Made by a program: the position numbers and the translations under genes
Notes under the pieces: generated by a model
Told to the model about the DNA's origin: nothing
The model's database searches: none
What the model saw: only the letters and a program-made list of their open reading frames with translations
Part shown: positions 1 to 8,399 of the stretch, piece by piece
Position numbering within the stretch: the stretch's first letter is position 1
Layout: each line of letters starts with the position of its first letter
Assembly: GCF_000468095.1 (NCBI RefSeq)
Contig: NZ_ASZC01000008.1
Location: 1-64,000 of the forward strand
Direction of reading: 5' to 3'
DNA from: Pantoea sp. AS-PWVM4
GTDB taxonomy: Bacteria; Pseudomonadota; Gammaproteobacteria; Enterobacterales; Enterobacteriaceae
Length of the DNA: 64,000 nucleotides

Positions 1-138
1 CTGTACCAGAGGCTAATCGCGAAGGGCAAAGCCAGCAAGGCTGCGCTTGGAGCGGTGATGCGCAAGCTGGTTCATCAGTGCTTCGGGGTGCTGAAAACGC
101 GGATGAAGTGGGATGAAAATTACGCAGCTACCGCTTGA
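1..138 (+). CDS. IS110-family transposase, C-terminal fragment (5' end outside window)
   Basis: An open frame enters at base 1 and ends at the TGA at 136-138, giving 45 residues. The C-terminal pattern (LYQRLIAKGK, ALGAVMRKLVH, GVLKTRMKWDEN) is typical of the last part of IS110/IS116/IS902-family transposases, whose C-terminal domain carries a serine-recombinase-like catalytic Ser further upstream. Only the tail is visible, so intactness cannot be judged. The element abuts yhhL, which is convergent with it, so the insertion lies at the 3' side of the yhhL-rsmD unit. Confidence 0.8.
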   Translation: MYQRLIAKGKASKAALGAVMRKLVHQCFGVLKTRMKWDENYAATA

Positions 139-155
139 CGTTCAAGACGGTAGCT
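126..155. repeat. Inverted repeat at the IS110 transposase 3' end
   Basis: AGCTACCG (126-133) is mirrored by CGGTAGCT (148-155), spanning the transposase stop codon. It may belong to the IS right end or act as a stem-loop. The other end of the element is outside the window, so the IS boundary cannot be fixed. Confidence 0.45.
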
Positions 156-163
156 ACGTAAGA

Positions 164-191
164 AACATTATCCTTTCGGATAATGTTTTTT
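164..191. terminator. Stem-loop terminator between the IS110 end and yhhL
   Basis: A perfect 10-bp stem AACATTATCC / GGATAATGTT with a four-base loop is followed on the plus strand by a T run. It overlaps the last codons and stop of yhhL on the minus strand, where the downstream side is also T-rich, so it may work in both directions. Confidence 0.65.
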
Positions 192-440
192 CTGCCACGC
201 CAGCAGTTCAAACACGCCAAAGAAGAAAATCTTTAATTGTGTGGCGCGTCCCAGCTTGGGCGCTTCCTTCGGCTGCGTGGCGCGCAGCAACACCAGCTGC
301 AAACCGTGCATGATGATCATAAAGAACAGCGCCACATGCACGAAATAGCGCAGCGGCGTTGGAAATGGCTGGACCAGATTTAACAGCAAAAAGGCCCAGA
401 CGCAGATCATTAATAAACGTCCCAGATTAAGCCACATCAC
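168..440 (-). CDS. yhhL: YhhL, DUF1145 inner-membrane protein
   Basis: A 90-residue, very hydrophobic protein with an N-terminal membrane segment (LLMICVWAFLLLNLV), a second one around residues 30-52 (YFVHVALFFMIIMHGLQLVLL) and a basic C-terminus. It matches YhhL of E. coli (DUF1145), whose function is unknown. Position supports the call: it follows rsmD on the same strand, and its ATG overlaps the rsmD stop by 4 bases, so the two are translationally coupled. Its stop codon lies inside the stem-loop that separates it from the IS110 element. Confidence 0.85.
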   Translation of the reverse strand: MMWLNLGRLLMICVWAFLLLNLVQPFPTPLRYFVHVALFFMIIMHGLQLVLLRATQPKEAPKLGRATQLKIFFFGVFELLAWQKKHYPKG

Positions 441-1027
441 ACATCTCCTTGTTGGCGTTGATATAAACGATAAGCGACCTGGCCGGCAATTTTCTCACGA
501 TACAGATCCCAGCAGGCGGGAACCGGAGGGGCGCCATGCTCCACCTCACTTTCGACATAAATCAGCGCTTCGGCTGCCAGCCAACCGTTTTGCTCCAGCA
601 GCGTCAGCGTCTCCTGCAACAATCCCTTACGGAATGGCGGATCGACAAACACCACATCAAAGGGCTCACCCGTCTGACTCAGCCATTGTAGCGTATTGGT
701 CTGTATCACTTTGCCATTGCTGGCGCGCAGCGTTTGCAGATTTTGCGTCAATTGTTGTGCCACCGGGCGCTCCAGCTCCAACAGGGTGGCAGAGCCGGCA
801 AAGCGCGACAGCGCTTCCAAACCGAGCGCACCGCTGCCAGCAAAGCAATCCAGGCAGCGTGCCTGCTGAATGTCCGGGGCTAGCCAGTTAAACAAGGTTT
901 CGCGTACCCGGTCGGTGGTCGGGCGCAGGCCCGCGCTGTCGGGCACCGGCAATTTACGGCCGCGCCATTGACCGCCAATGATGCGGATCTGACCAGCAGC
1001 GCCGCTGCTGCGGGGGGATTTACTCAT
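437..1027 (-). CDS. rsmD: 16S rRNA (guanine(966)-N2)-methyltransferase RsmD
   Basis: RsmD transfers a methyl group from S-adenosylmethionine to N2 of G966 in 16S rRNA during 30S assembly. The sequence shows the Rossmann SAM-binding motif DCFAGSGALGLEALSR and the catalytic VDPPF motif of N-methyltransferases. The N-terminal IRIIGGQWRGRKLPVPD block is characteristic of the family. An upstream in-frame GTG (1034-1036) would add three residues; I prefer the ATG at 1025-1027, giving 196 residues. It is divergent from ftsY across about 230 bases, the arrangement known from E. coli, and is followed without a gap by yhhL. Confidence 0.95.
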   Translation of the reverse strand: MSKSPRSSGAAGQIRIIGGQWRGRKLPVPDSAGLRPTTDRVRETLFNWLAPDIQQARCLDCFAGSGALGLEALSRFAGSATLLELERPVAQQLTQNLQTLRASNGKVIQTNTLQWLSQTGEPFDVVFVDPPFRKGLLQETLTLLEQNGWLAAEALIYVESEVEHGAPPVPACWDLYREKIAGQVAYRLYQRQQGDV

Positions 1028-1256
1028 TTTGCTCACAACTCGTCATAATTTGTTGCGTAGTTTAACGGGCGTGGAAGGCAGAAGAAACGTAAAAAAGGGT
1101 GCTGTGGTGCGCTGGCTGGAAAGTGTTAGACTAGTGAGTTGGTATGGCGCGTGTAATTCACTGATTTTTACGCGGCTAAAGCCTTCAAATTGAATTTTTT
1201 ATCCCCTGGGAACAGCGTGCTACCGGGAATAAGCCATCGAGGAGTGTGGTTACACA

Positions 1257-2633
1257 ATGGCAAAAGAGAAAAAACGCGGCTTTTTTTCCTGGCTGGGCTT
1301 TGGCAAAGAAGAAGAGACGCAACAGCCTGCCGAAGAGCAGCAACAACCCGCTGAGGTGGCGCAGGAGCCAGCCGTTGAAGAGAGCGCGTTAGATCGCGCC
1401 GAAGCGCAGGCGGAAGAAACCGTTGCCGTCACCGAGCAGGTGGCAGAGCAGCCGGCTGAAGCGCCGGACGTTGTCGTCGCCGAAGAAGTCCTGCCAGAAA
1501 CCCAGCAGCCACCTGAAGTTGAGCCGGTTGCCGAGGTCGAGCAGGACGAAGAAGACACCGCGCTGAGCGATGAAGAACTCGAAGCGCTGGCGCTGGCGGA
1601 AGAAGCGCCAGAAGCGGAACCCGAAGTCGAGCCGGAAGTCGCGCAGGATACCGTCAGCGATCTGCCGCTGGCCGCTGCGCCGTTGGTGGCGCAGGAGCAG
1701 GAACGTCCAACCAAAGAGGGCTTCTTTGCCCGTCTGAAACGTAGCCTGGTAAAAACGCGCGCTAATCTTGGTTCCGGGTTCATCAGCCTGTTCCGTGGCA
1801 AGAAAATCGATGACGATTTGTTTGAGGAACTGGAAGAGCAGCTGTTGATTGCTGACGTTGGTGTTGAAACCACGCGCCGCATCATCACCAATCTGACGCA
1901 GCAGGCAGACCGTAAACAACTACGGGATGCCGAAGCGCTGTATGGTTTGCTGAAAGCGGAAATGGCCGGAATTCTCGATAAAGTCGATGCTCCGCTGGAT
2001 GTATCAGGCAAAACGCCGTTTGTCATCCTGATGGTTGGGGTCAACGGCGTTGGTAAAACCACCACTATCGGCAAGCTGGCGCGCCAGTATCAGGCCGAAG
2101 GCAAATCCGTGATGCTGGCGGCGGGCGATACCTTCCGTGCGGCTGCGGTTGAGCAGTTGCAGGTCTGGGGTCAGCGCAACAACATCCCGGTTATTGCCCA
2201 GCACACCGGTGCGGATTCCGCATCCGTGATCTTTGACGCCATTCAGGCGGCGAAAGCGCGTAATGTCGATGTGTTGATCGCCGATACCGCCGGACGTCTG
2301 CAAAACAAATCGCACCTGATGGAAGAGTTAAAGAAAATCACCCGCGTGATGAAGAAACTGGATGAAGATGCGCCGCATGAAGTGATGCTGACCATTGACG
2401 CCAGCACCGGGCAGAACGCCATCAGCCAGGCGAAACTGTTCCATGAAGCGGTGGGCCTGACTGGCATCACCCTGACAAAACTGGATGGCACTGCGAAAGG
2501 TGGTGTGATCTTCTCGGTTGCCGATCAGTTTGGCATTCCGATTCGTTATATCGGTGTCGGGGAAGGCATCGAGGATTTACGGCCGTTTAAGGCCGCAGAC
2601 TTTATTGAGGCACTGTTTGCCCGAGAGGACTAA
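1257..2633 (+). CDS. ftsY: Signal recognition particle receptor FtsY
   Basis: FtsY is the membrane-associated SRP receptor GTPase that docks ribosome-SRP complexes at the Sec translocon. The 458-residue protein has the three expected parts: a basic N-terminus (KEKKRGFFSWLGFG) and a long, highly acidic Glu/Ala/Pro-rich A domain to about residue 155, a helical N domain, then the G domain with the P-loop GVNGVGKTTT, DTAGR and TKLDG nucleotide-binding motifs. It is the first gene of the conserved ftsY-ftsE-ftsX set and is separated from ftsE by only five bases. A GAGGAG-like site lies about a dozen bases before the ATG. Confidence 0.97.
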   Translation: MAKEKKRGFFSWLGFGKEEETQQPAEEQQQPAEVAQEPAVEESALDRAEAQAEETVAVTEQVAEQPAEAPDVVVAEEVLPETQQPPEVEPVAEVEQDEEDTALSDEELEALALAEEAPEAEPEVEPEVAQDTVSDLPLAAAPLVAQEQERPTKEGFFARLKRSLVKTRANLGSGFISLFRGKKIDDDLFEELEEQLLIADVGVETTRRIITNLTQQADRKQLRDAEALYGLLKAEMAGILDKVDAPLDVSGKTPFVILMVGVNGVGKTTTIGKLARQYQAEGKSVMLAAGDTFRAAAVEQLQVWGQRNNIPVIAQHTGADSASVIFDAIQAAKARNVDVLIADTAGRLQNKSHLMEELKKITRVMKKLDEDAPHEVMLTIDASTGQNAISQAKLFHEAVGLTGITLTKLDGTAKGGVIFSVADQFGIPIRYIGVGEGIEDLRPFKAADFIEALFARED

Positions 2634-2638
2634 TTGGG

Positions 2639-3307
2639 ATGATTCGCTTTGAAGAGGTCAGTAAGGCATATCTGGGCGGACGTCAGGCGCTCCAGGGGGT
2701 GGATTTTCATCTGCGCCCCGGTGAAATGGCGTTTCTGACCGGCCACTCTGGCGCGGGGAAAAGTACCTTACTGAAGCTGATTTGTGGTATTGAGCGCCCG
2801 AGCGCCGGGAAAATCTGGTTCAGTGGGCACGACATCTCCCGGCTGCGGAATAGCGAAGTGCCTTTTTTGCGTCGTCAGATTGGCATGATCTTCCAGGATC
2901 ACCATCTGCTGATGGACCGTTCGGTGTATGACAACGTGGCGATCCCGCTGATCATCTCGGGAGCCAGCGGTGAGGATATTCGTCGTCGCGTCTCTGCGGC
3001 ACTGGATAAAGTGGGCCTGCTCGACAAAGCGAAAAGTTTCCCGATTCAGCTCTCTGGTGGTGAACAGCAGCGCGTCGGCATTGCGCGCGCGGTGGTGAAT
3101 AAACCCGCCGTACTGCTGGCGGATGAACCGACCGGTAACCTTGATGAAGCGTTGTCGGAAGATATACTGCGCCTGTTTGAAGAGTTCAACCGCGTTGGTG
3201 TAACGGTGCTGATGGCTACCCATGATATGGGCCTGATTGCCCGTCGTAACTATCGCATGATGACGCTTAATCAGGGACGCCTGCACGGAGGCCATGATGG
3301 TCAATAA
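2639..3307 (+). CDS. ftsE: Cell-division ABC protein, ATPase subunit FtsE
   Basis: FtsE is the cytoplasmic ATPase that with FtsX forms a type VII ABC complex at the divisome and activates the periplasmic EnvC-amidase system. The 222-residue protein shows Walker [10 protein letters not shown], the Q-loop, signature [14 protein letters not shown], Walker B VLLADEPT and the switch histidine ATHDM. Length is the family norm. Its 3' end overlaps ftsX by 14 bases, indicating translational coupling within the ftsYEX operon. Confidence 0.97.
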   Translation: MIRFEEVSKAYLGGRQALQGVDFHLRPGEMAFLTGHSGAGKSTLLKLICGIERPSAGKIWFSGHDISRLRNSEVPFLRRQIGMIFQDHHLLMDRSVYDNVAIPLIISGASGEDIRRRVSAALDKVGLLDKAKSFPIQLSGGEQQRVGIARAVVNKPAVLLADEPTGNLDEALSEDILRLFEEFNRVGVTVLMATHDMGLIARRNYRMMTLNQGRLHGGHDGQ

Positions 3308-4280
3308 ACGCAATAAGCGCACACCGGCGCCGAAAGCGAAACAGCCTTCAAAAAGCAAAGCGCTGAAGGGCGGCTGGCAGGAGCAGTGGCGCTATGCGCT
3401 GCGCGGCACGCTGTCTGATATGTGGCGTCAGCCGTTGGCGACGTTGCTGACGGTAATGGTGATTGCCATCTCGCTGACGCTGCCGAGCGTTTGCTATATG
3501 GTGTGGAAAAACGTCAGCCAGGCGGCAACCCAGTGGTATCCGGCTCCGCAGCTGACAGTGTATCTCTCCAAAACGCTGGATGACACCGCGGCGGAAAACG
3601 TCACCGCGCAGCTGAAGCAGTTGGACGGCGTGAAGAACGTAGACTATCTGACGCGGGAAGAGGCGCTGAACGAATTCCGCAACTGGTCCGGTTTTGGCGG
3701 CGCGATGGATATGCTGGAGCAGAATCCGTTGCCAGCTGTGGCGATTATCACGCCGAATCTGAATTTCCAGAGCGCCGATACACTGGCGAGCCTGCGTGAT
3801 CGGGTGTCCAAAGTGCAGGGCGTCGATGAAGTGCGCATGGATGACAGTTGGTTTGCCCGTCTGGCGGCGTTGTCCGGGCTGGTAGGGCAAATTGCTGAGA
3901 TCATTGGTCTGTTAATGGTTATCGCGGTATTCCTGGTGATTGGCAACAGCGTGCGTCTCAGCATCTTTGCGCGCCGCGATACCATTAACGTTCAGAAATT
4001 GCTGGGTGCGACTGACGGCTTTATCCTGCGCCCGTTCCTGTATGGCGGGGCGATGTTGGGTTTAAGTGGCGCGGTGTTATCGCTGATTTTGTCTGAAGTG
4101 CTGGTACTGCGTCTGCAATCGGTGGTCGCGCAGGTGGCGCAGGTATTCGGCACCAGCTTTGATCTGGAAGGATTTTCCTGGGATGAAGCGCTGCTGCTGT
4201 TGTTAATTGCTGCCATCATCGGCTGGATCGCTGCCTGGCTGGCAACGGTACAACATTTACGCCGATTTACGCCCCAGTAA
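3294..4280 (+). CDS. ftsX: Cell-division ABC protein, membrane subunit FtsX
   Basis: FtsX is the membrane partner of FtsE. The 328-residue protein has a basic cytoplasmic N-terminus, a first transmembrane segment ([21 protein letters not shown]), a periplasmic domain ([17 protein letters not shown] to the FARLAALSG region) that in the family contacts EnvC, then three more membrane helices with the conserved [23 protein letters not shown] block between them. Two ATGs occur in tandem at 3294 and 3297; either may be used. A hairpin terminator follows, then rpoH. Confidence 0.96.
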   Translation: MMVNKRNKRTPAPKAKQPSKSKALKGGWQEQWRYALRGTLSDMWRQPLATLLTVMVIAISLTLPSVCYMVWKNVSQAATQWYPAPQLTVYLSKTLDDTAAENVTAQLKQLDGVKNVDYLTREEALNEFRNWSGFGGAMDMLEQNPLPAVAIITPNLNFQSADTLASLRDRVSKVQGVDEVRMDDSWFARLAALSGLVGQIAEIIGLLMVIAVFLVIGNSVRLSIFARRDTINVQKLLGATDGFILRPFLYGGAMLGLSGAVLSLILSEVLVLRLQSVVAQVAQVFGTSFDLEGFSWDEALLLLLIAAIIGWIAAWLATVQHLRRFTPQ

Positions 4281-4309
4281 ACGCCTGACACATTTTTTTG
4301 GTATAATAG

Positions 4310-4346
4310 TCCTCTGCTGCCGACAATCGGGCGCAGAGGATTTTTT
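4310..4346 (+). terminator. Terminator after ftsX
   Basis: TCCTCTGC (4310-4317) pairs with GCAGAGGA (4333-4340) and is followed directly by TTTTTTC. It closes the ftsYEX unit upstream of the rpoH promoter region. A TATAAT at 4302-4307 just before it could be the -10 of a distal rpoH promoter, but no good -35 at the right spacing was seen. Confidence 0.8.
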
Positions 4347-4396
4347 CTCCGCTTCCCTTCCTGTCATCTGTGTGTAAAATATTCACTGTTACGATG

Positions 4397-4423
4397 GAAC
4401 TTGTGGATAACTTTGATCTCTAA
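4397..4423 (+). promoter_or_regulatory. Sigma-E promoter of rpoH (P3-like)
   Basis: GAACTT, a 16-base spacer, then TCTAA matches the sigma-E consensus GAACTT-N16-TCTGA with one mismatch. In E. coli the rpoH P3 promoter has the same GAACTTGTGGATAA start and is read by sigma-E under extreme heat. Distance to the rpoH ATG (about 100 bases) fits. Confidence 0.8.
4401..4410 (-). promoter_or_regulatory. DnaA box in the rpoH promoter
   Basis: TTGTGGATAA is the exact complement of the DnaA box TTATCCACAA. It lies inside the spacer of the sigma-E promoter, as in E. coli, where DnaA modulates rpoH P3/P4. Binding here is inferred from sequence only. Confidence 0.75.
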
Positions 4424-4529
4424 GTTCGGGTAGCACAGATTGCTTTCGGATTTCCGGCGACGTTGACTTAATGTATCGTCTGCTCATGGGAACGTGCAGC
4501 AATATTCCACTGAATTTGTGAGGGTTTGA

Positions 4530-5387
4530 ATGACCAAAGAAATGCAAACTTTAGCTATTGCTCCTCTTGGTAACCTGGAATCGTATATTCGGGCTGCCAA
4601 CGTCTGGCCGATGCTGTCGGCAGAAGAGGAAAAAGCGCTGGCTGAACGGCTGCATTACCAGGGCGATCTGGATGCGGCTAAGACGCTGATCCTGTCTCAT
4701 CTGCGCTTTGTTGTTCATATCGCTCGTAACTATTCCGGTTACGGCTTGCCACAGGCAGACCTGATTCAGGAAGGGAACATCGGCCTGATGAAGGCGGTGC
4801 GTCGCTTCAATCCTGAAGTGGGTGTGCGTCTGGTGTCGTTTGCCGTGCACTGGATTAAAGCTGAGATTCACGAATACGTGCTGCGTAACTGGCGTATTGT
4901 GAAGGTCGCTACCACTAAAGCGCAGCGTAAGCTGTTCTTTAACCTGCGTAAAACCAAGCAGCGTCTGGGCTGGTTTAACCAGGACGAAGTCGAGATGGTA
5001 GCGCGCGAGCTGGGCGTGAGCAGCAAAGATGTGCGTGAAATGGAATCGCGCATGGCGGCACAGGATATGACTTTCGACATGTCGTCTGACGACGAAAACG
5101 GCGAAAGCAAAACCATGGCCCCGGTGCTGTATCTCCAGGATAAAACGTCTGACTTTGCTGATGGCATTGAAGAGGACAACTGGGATGCACACGCCGCCGA
5201 TAAACTGACCGACGCGATGCAGGGCCTGGACGAGCGTAGTCAGCACATCATCCGTGCGCGCTGGCTGGATGAAGAGAACAAAACCACCTTGCAGGAACTG
5301 GCCGACCAATACGGCGTTTCCGCAGAGCGTGTACGCCAGCTGGAAAAGAACGCCATGAAGAAATTACGTATGGCGATTGAAGCCTGA
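4530..5387 (+). CDS. rpoH: RNA polymerase heat-shock sigma factor RpoH (sigma-32)
   Basis: RpoH directs RNA polymerase to heat-shock promoters and is controlled by translation and FtsH/DnaK-dependent turnover. The 285-residue protein shows sigma-70 regions 1.2-2.4 ([33 protein letters not shown], then [26 protein letters not shown]), the RpoH-box segment [10 protein letters not shown] that separates it from other sigma factors, and a C-terminal region 4 helix-turn-helix ([28 protein letters not shown]). A GTGAGGG ribosome site precedes the ATG. The 5' mRNA of rpoH is an RNA thermometer in E. coli; the coding start is conserved here but its folding was not computed. Confidence 0.98.
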   Translation: MTKEMQTLAIAPLGNLESYIRAANVWPMLSAEEEKALAERLHYQGDLDAAKTLILSHLRFVVHIARNYSGYGLPQADLIQEGNIGLMKAVRRFNPEVGVRLVSFAVHWIKAEIHEYVLRNWRIVKVATTKAQRKLFFNLRKTKQRLGWFNQDEVEMVARELGVSSKDVREMESRMAAQDMTFDMSSDDENGESKTMAPVLYLQDKTSDFADGIEEDNWDAHAADKLTDAMQGLDERSQHIIRARWLDEENKTTLQELADQYGVSAERVRQLEKNAMKKLRMAIEA

Positions 5388-5402
5388 TAAAGCACATAAC
5401 CT

Positions 5403-5436
5403 GTAGCGGCGCGAGAAATCGCGCCGCTACGTTTTT
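5403..5436. repeat. Palindromic GTAGCGGCGCGA repeat / terminator between rpoH and panM
   Basis: GTAGCGGCGCGA (5403-5414), tetraloop GAAA, TCGCGCCGCTAC (5419-5430), then GTTTTTATC. The 12-bp stem is perfect, with a GNRA tetraloop and a T run on the plus strand, so it probably terminates rpoH. It is one copy of a palindrome family that recurs at 18536, 22463, 30553 and 43126. Confidence 0.85.
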
Positions 5437-5821
5437 ATCGTGTCCAGCCATCACCCTGCGCGCGAAAGCCGCAAGCCTGCATAAACGCAGCACGAACGTC
5501 CTGTTCATCAGCGCCGTCATCGGCCACCCACCACTCAGCCAGCGCGCTGTTCTGCGCCAGCGTCTCCTCCAGCAAATATTTCCCCACGCCGCGACGACGC
5601 GTCACTTCCCGCACCTGAAGCTGGGTAATTTTTCCCTGCGCGCCCTGAATGGTCAGTTGCAGTGCCGCCAGCAGACGATCATTAAAGCGCGCGGCATACA
5701 TCCGCTGCGTCTCGCTCAGCTGGGCTTCCAGCTGTGAAATATCGATTTCCGGCCAGACTTTGGTCAGGTCGATTCGATCCTGCGTCGTCAACGATGTTAA
5801 GCGCTGAATAGTGAGCTTCAT
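5435..5821 (-). CDS. panM: PanD maturation factor PanM (PanZ)
   Basis: PanM is a GNAT-fold protein that, with acetyl-CoA bound, triggers autocleavage of the PanD zymogen to active aspartate decarboxylase and so controls beta-alanine and pantothenate synthesis. The protein shows the GNAT acetyl-CoA loop EVTRRRGVGKYLLEE and strong similarity to E. coli PanM throughout (MKLTIQRL start, RIDLTKVWPE, YAARFNDRLLAALQL). An in-frame ATG ten codons upstream exists, but the family's MKLT start at 5819-5821 is preferred, giving 128 residues. It lies convergent with rpoH and divergent from livK, as in E. coli but without livJ. Confidence 0.93.
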   Translation of the reverse strand: MKLTIQRLTSLTTQDRIDLTKVWPEIDISQLEAQLSETQRMYAARFNDRLLAALQLTIQGAQGKITQLQVREVTRRRGVGKYLLEETLAQNSALAEWWVADDGADEQDVRAAFMQACGFRAQGDGWTR

Positions 5822-6225
5822 TCCCCGTACCTGTACTAGTGCAAAGGGCATAGTGTAGCGAATTTAGACAGTCAGAGCGCTGTCACTTTTTTTTGATGAA
5901 AATAGGTCAAACAACAGCCTGTTTGCCAGGATGATAGTTGAACAGAGTGATGGTTGGTTAAATAGCCAGCATAATTAGCTGGCAAGTCGGCGAAAATACG
6001 GCCATAACAACCAGACGATTCTGCTGTTCAACCCAGCTATAACTGAATATGTCAGTTGATTTACAGAAGAAACTTCCTGTTTAATAACCTGAAAAATAAA
6101 GCCTTATTACCAATAAATGCCAGAAAAGTGCGCTAACTCATTATTCCAGAATCAGTTTTCCTCTTTCACTGGCAGAAAATAATCCAACTCACAACAGACA
6201 CGACACAACAGATGGGGAAGTTCGC
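5822..6225. other. Intergenic region upstream of livK with a probable Lrp site
   Basis: About 400 bases without a gene, between divergent panM and livK, more AT-rich than its surroundings. The only structured site I can support is the Lrp-like motif annotated separately at 5967-5981. The length suits a regulated livK promoter with leader; no convincing sigma-70 pair was fixed by eye. Confidence 0.6.
5967..5981. promoter_or_regulatory. Probable Lrp-binding site upstream of livK
   Basis: CAGCATAATTAGCTG matches 13 of 15 positions of the Lrp consensus YAGHAWATTWTDCTR and lies in a perfect GCCAGC / GCTGGC dyad. Lrp is known to repress the liv operons of E. coli in response to leucine. The site is about 245 bases upstream of the livK ATG, so other sites may exist nearer the promoter. 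Confidence 0.55.
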
Positions 6226-7353
6226 ATGAAAATGAGTAAAGGACGCGCATTATTGGCGGGCTGCGTAGCGCTGGCGATGAGCCATGCGGCGCTGGCAAAA
6301 GACATCAAAATTGCCATCGTCGGCGCAGCAACCGGTCCGGTAGCCCAATACGGCGACATGCAATTTACCGGTGCGGCACAGGCCATTAAAGACATCAATG
6401 CCAAAGGCGGTGTCAACGGCGATAAACTGGTTGGCGTGGAATATGACGATGCCTGCGACCCGAAACAAGCGGTAGCGGTTGCCAACAAAGTCGTGAACGA
6501 TGGCATCAAATACGTTATCGGTCACCTCTGCTCCTCTTCTACCCAGCCAGCGTCTGACATCTATAACGACGAAGGCGTGCTGATGATCACCCCGGCAGCG
6601 ACCGCACCGGAACTGACCGCGCGTGGTTATGCTGACGTGATGCGCACCACCGGCCTCGACTCCGATCAGGGCCCGACGGCGGCAAACTACATCCTCGATA
6701 CCATCAAACCAAAACGTATCGCTGTGGTGCATGACAAGCAGCAATACGGCCAGGGTCTGGCGGAGTCGGTGCAGAAAACCCTGAAAGCCAAAGGCGGCAA
6801 CGTGGTGCTGTTCGAAGGTATCACCGCTGGCGATAAAGATTTCTCCACCCTGATTGCGCGTCTGAAGAAAGACAACGTCGACTTCGTTTACTACGGTGGT
6901 TACTACCCGGAGCTGGGTCAGATTCTGCGCCAGGCAAAAGCCGCAGGCCTGAACGCGGGCTTTATGGGACCGGAAGGGGTGGGCAACGCCTCACTGTCTA
7001 ACATTGCTGGTGATGCATCTGAAGGTCTGTACGTGACCCTGCCGAAGCGTTATGACCAGCTGCCGGACAACAAAGCGATTGTTGACGCCATCAAAGCCAA
7101 CACCGCACCGAACCGCAAAGATCCGACCGGTCCGTTCGTCTGGACCACCTATGCCGCGATTCAGTCGCTGGTGGCCGGTATCGAGCGCAGCAAGAGCGAC
7201 GAGCCTGATGCGATCGCCAAGAACCTGAAAGAAGGCGCACCGGTTCCGACCGTGATGGGCAACCTGAGCTGGGACCAGAAAGGTGACCTGAAAGGCTTCG
7301 AATTCGGCATCTTCAAATGGCATAAAGACGGCTCATCAACCGCGATCAAGTAA
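6226..7353 (+). CDS. livK: Branched-chain amino acid periplasmic binding protein LivK
   Basis: This is the periplasmic receptor of the LIV system for leucine (LivK) or leucine, isoleucine and valine (LivJ). The 375-residue protein has a signal peptide ending ...SHAALA, then the class I periplasmic-binding fold with the conserved family blocks [55 protein letters not shown] (with the disulfide cysteines) and [13 protein letters not shown]. Its position directly before livHMGF favours the livK name. No second binding protein is present in the window, so it may serve all three amino acids. A hairpin separates it from livH, often seen where the binding protein is made in excess. Confidence 0.93.
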   Translation: MKMSKGRALLAGCVALAMSHAALAKDIKIAIVGAATGPVAQYGDMQFTGAAQAIKDINAKGGVNGDKLVGVEYDDACDPKQAVAVANKVVNDGIKYVIGHLCSSSTQPASDIYNDEGVLMITPAATAPELTARGYADVMRTTGLDSDQGPTAANYILDTIKPKRIAVVHDKQQYGQGLAESVQKTLKAKGGNVVLFEGITAGDKDFSTLIARLKKDNVDFVYYGGYYPELGQILRQAKAAGLNAGFMGPEGVGNASLSNIAGDASEGLYVTLPKRYDQLPDNKAIVDAIKANTAPNRKDPTGPFVWTTYAAIQSLVAGIERSKSDEPDAIAKNLKEGAPVPTVMGNLSWDQKGDLKGFEFGIFKWHKDGSSTAIK

Positions 7354-7377
7354 TCGTTGCATCCAGCACGATCGCAG

Positions 7378-7397
7378 GGGCGGCCTTCAGGCCGCCC
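7378..7397 (+). terminator. Stem-loop between livK and livH (attenuating)
   Basis: GGGCGGCC / GGCCGCCC with a TTCA loop. The following bases (TTAATC) lack a full T run, so it probably stabilises livK mRNA or partly terminates, letting some transcription reach livHMGF. Confidence 0.6.
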
Positions 7398-7472
7398 TTA
7401 ATCAAACCGGTTAATTTACCGCCAGTCGCGGTAACGATTTACCATCACGGACGTGTTTCTAAGGTACTTGTT

Positions 7473-8399
7473 ATGTCCGAGCAGTTCCTCTATTTCCTCC
7501 AGCAGATGTTCAACGGAGTGACCCTGGGCAGCACCTACGCGCTGATCGCCATTGGGTACACGATGGTTTACGGCATTATCGGTATGATCAACTTCGCCCA
7601 CGGCGAGGTGTACATGATCGGTAGCTATGTCTCCTTTATCGTCATCGCCGCGCTAATGATGATGGGCATCGACACCACCTGGCTGATGATTGCCGCCGGT
7701 TTTGTCATGGCGATCATTATCTCCAGCGCCTACGGCTGGAGTATCGAACGTGTGGCGTATAAGCCGGTGCGTTCCTCCAAGCGCCTGATCGCGCTGATCT
7801 CCGCCATCGGGATGTCGATCTTCCTGCAAAACTACGTCAGCCTGACGCAAGGTTCGCGCGATCTCGCGCTGCCGAGCTTGATCACCGGGCAATGGACCTT
7901 GGGTGAAAGCAACGGTTTTGCCGCCACGCTCTCCACCATGCAGTTGATGATTTGGGTTGTGACCTTTATCGCCATGTTGGCACTGACGGTATTTATCCGT
8001 TATTCACGTATGGGGCGCGCCTGCCGTGCCTGTGCAGAAGACCTGAAAATGGCCAGCCTGCTGGGTATCAATACCGATCGCGTGATTTCACTGACCTTTG
8101 TGATTGGTGCGGCGATGGCGGCAGTGGCTGGCGTACTGCTGGGGCAGTTCTACGGTTCCATCAACCCGTTTATCGGCTTTATGGCCGGGATGAAAGCCTT
8201 CACTGCCGCAGTACTGGGCGGGATCGGCAGCATTCCGGGGGCGATGATCGGTGGTCTGGTGCTGGGCATTGCCGAAGCATTGACCTCGGCCTATCTCTCT
8301 ACCGAATATAAAGACGTGGTCTCCTTTGCGTTGCTGATTGTCGTGCTGCTGGTGATGCCAACCGGCATCCTTGGCCGTCCGGAGGTGGAAAAAGTATGA
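7473..8399 (+). CDS. livH: Branched-chain amino acid ABC permease LivH
   Basis: LivH and LivM form the inner-membrane channel of the high-affinity LIV transporter. The 308-residue, strongly hydrophobic protein has the family signature [34 protein letters not shown] at its N-terminus and the cytoplasmic coupling block [26 protein letters not shown], which contacts the ATPases. Length is typical. Its stop overlaps the livM ATG (ATGA), showing translational coupling in livHMGF. Confidence 0.96.
   Translation: MSEQFLYFLQQMFNGVTLGSTYALIAIGYTMVYGIIGMINFAHGEVYMIGSYVSFIVIAALMMMGIDTTWLMIAAGFVMAIIISSAYGWSIERVAYKPVRSSKRLIALISAIGMSIFLQNYVSLTQGSRDLALPSLITGQWTLGESNGFAATLSTMQLMIWVVTFIAMLALTVFIRYSRMGRACRACAEDLKMASLLGINTDRVISLTFVIGAAMAAVAGVLLGQFYGSINPFIGFMAGMKAFTAAVLGGIGSIPGAMIGGLVLGIAEALTSAYLSTEYKDVVSFALLIVVLLVMPTGILGRPEVEKV

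Noticed and set aside
1250-2074. Long minus-strand frame opposite ftsY (Ser-rich, 274 codons)
   Set aside because: It is the antisense of the Glu/Ala-rich A domain; low-complexity codons produce open antisense frames. No ribosome site or homology seen.
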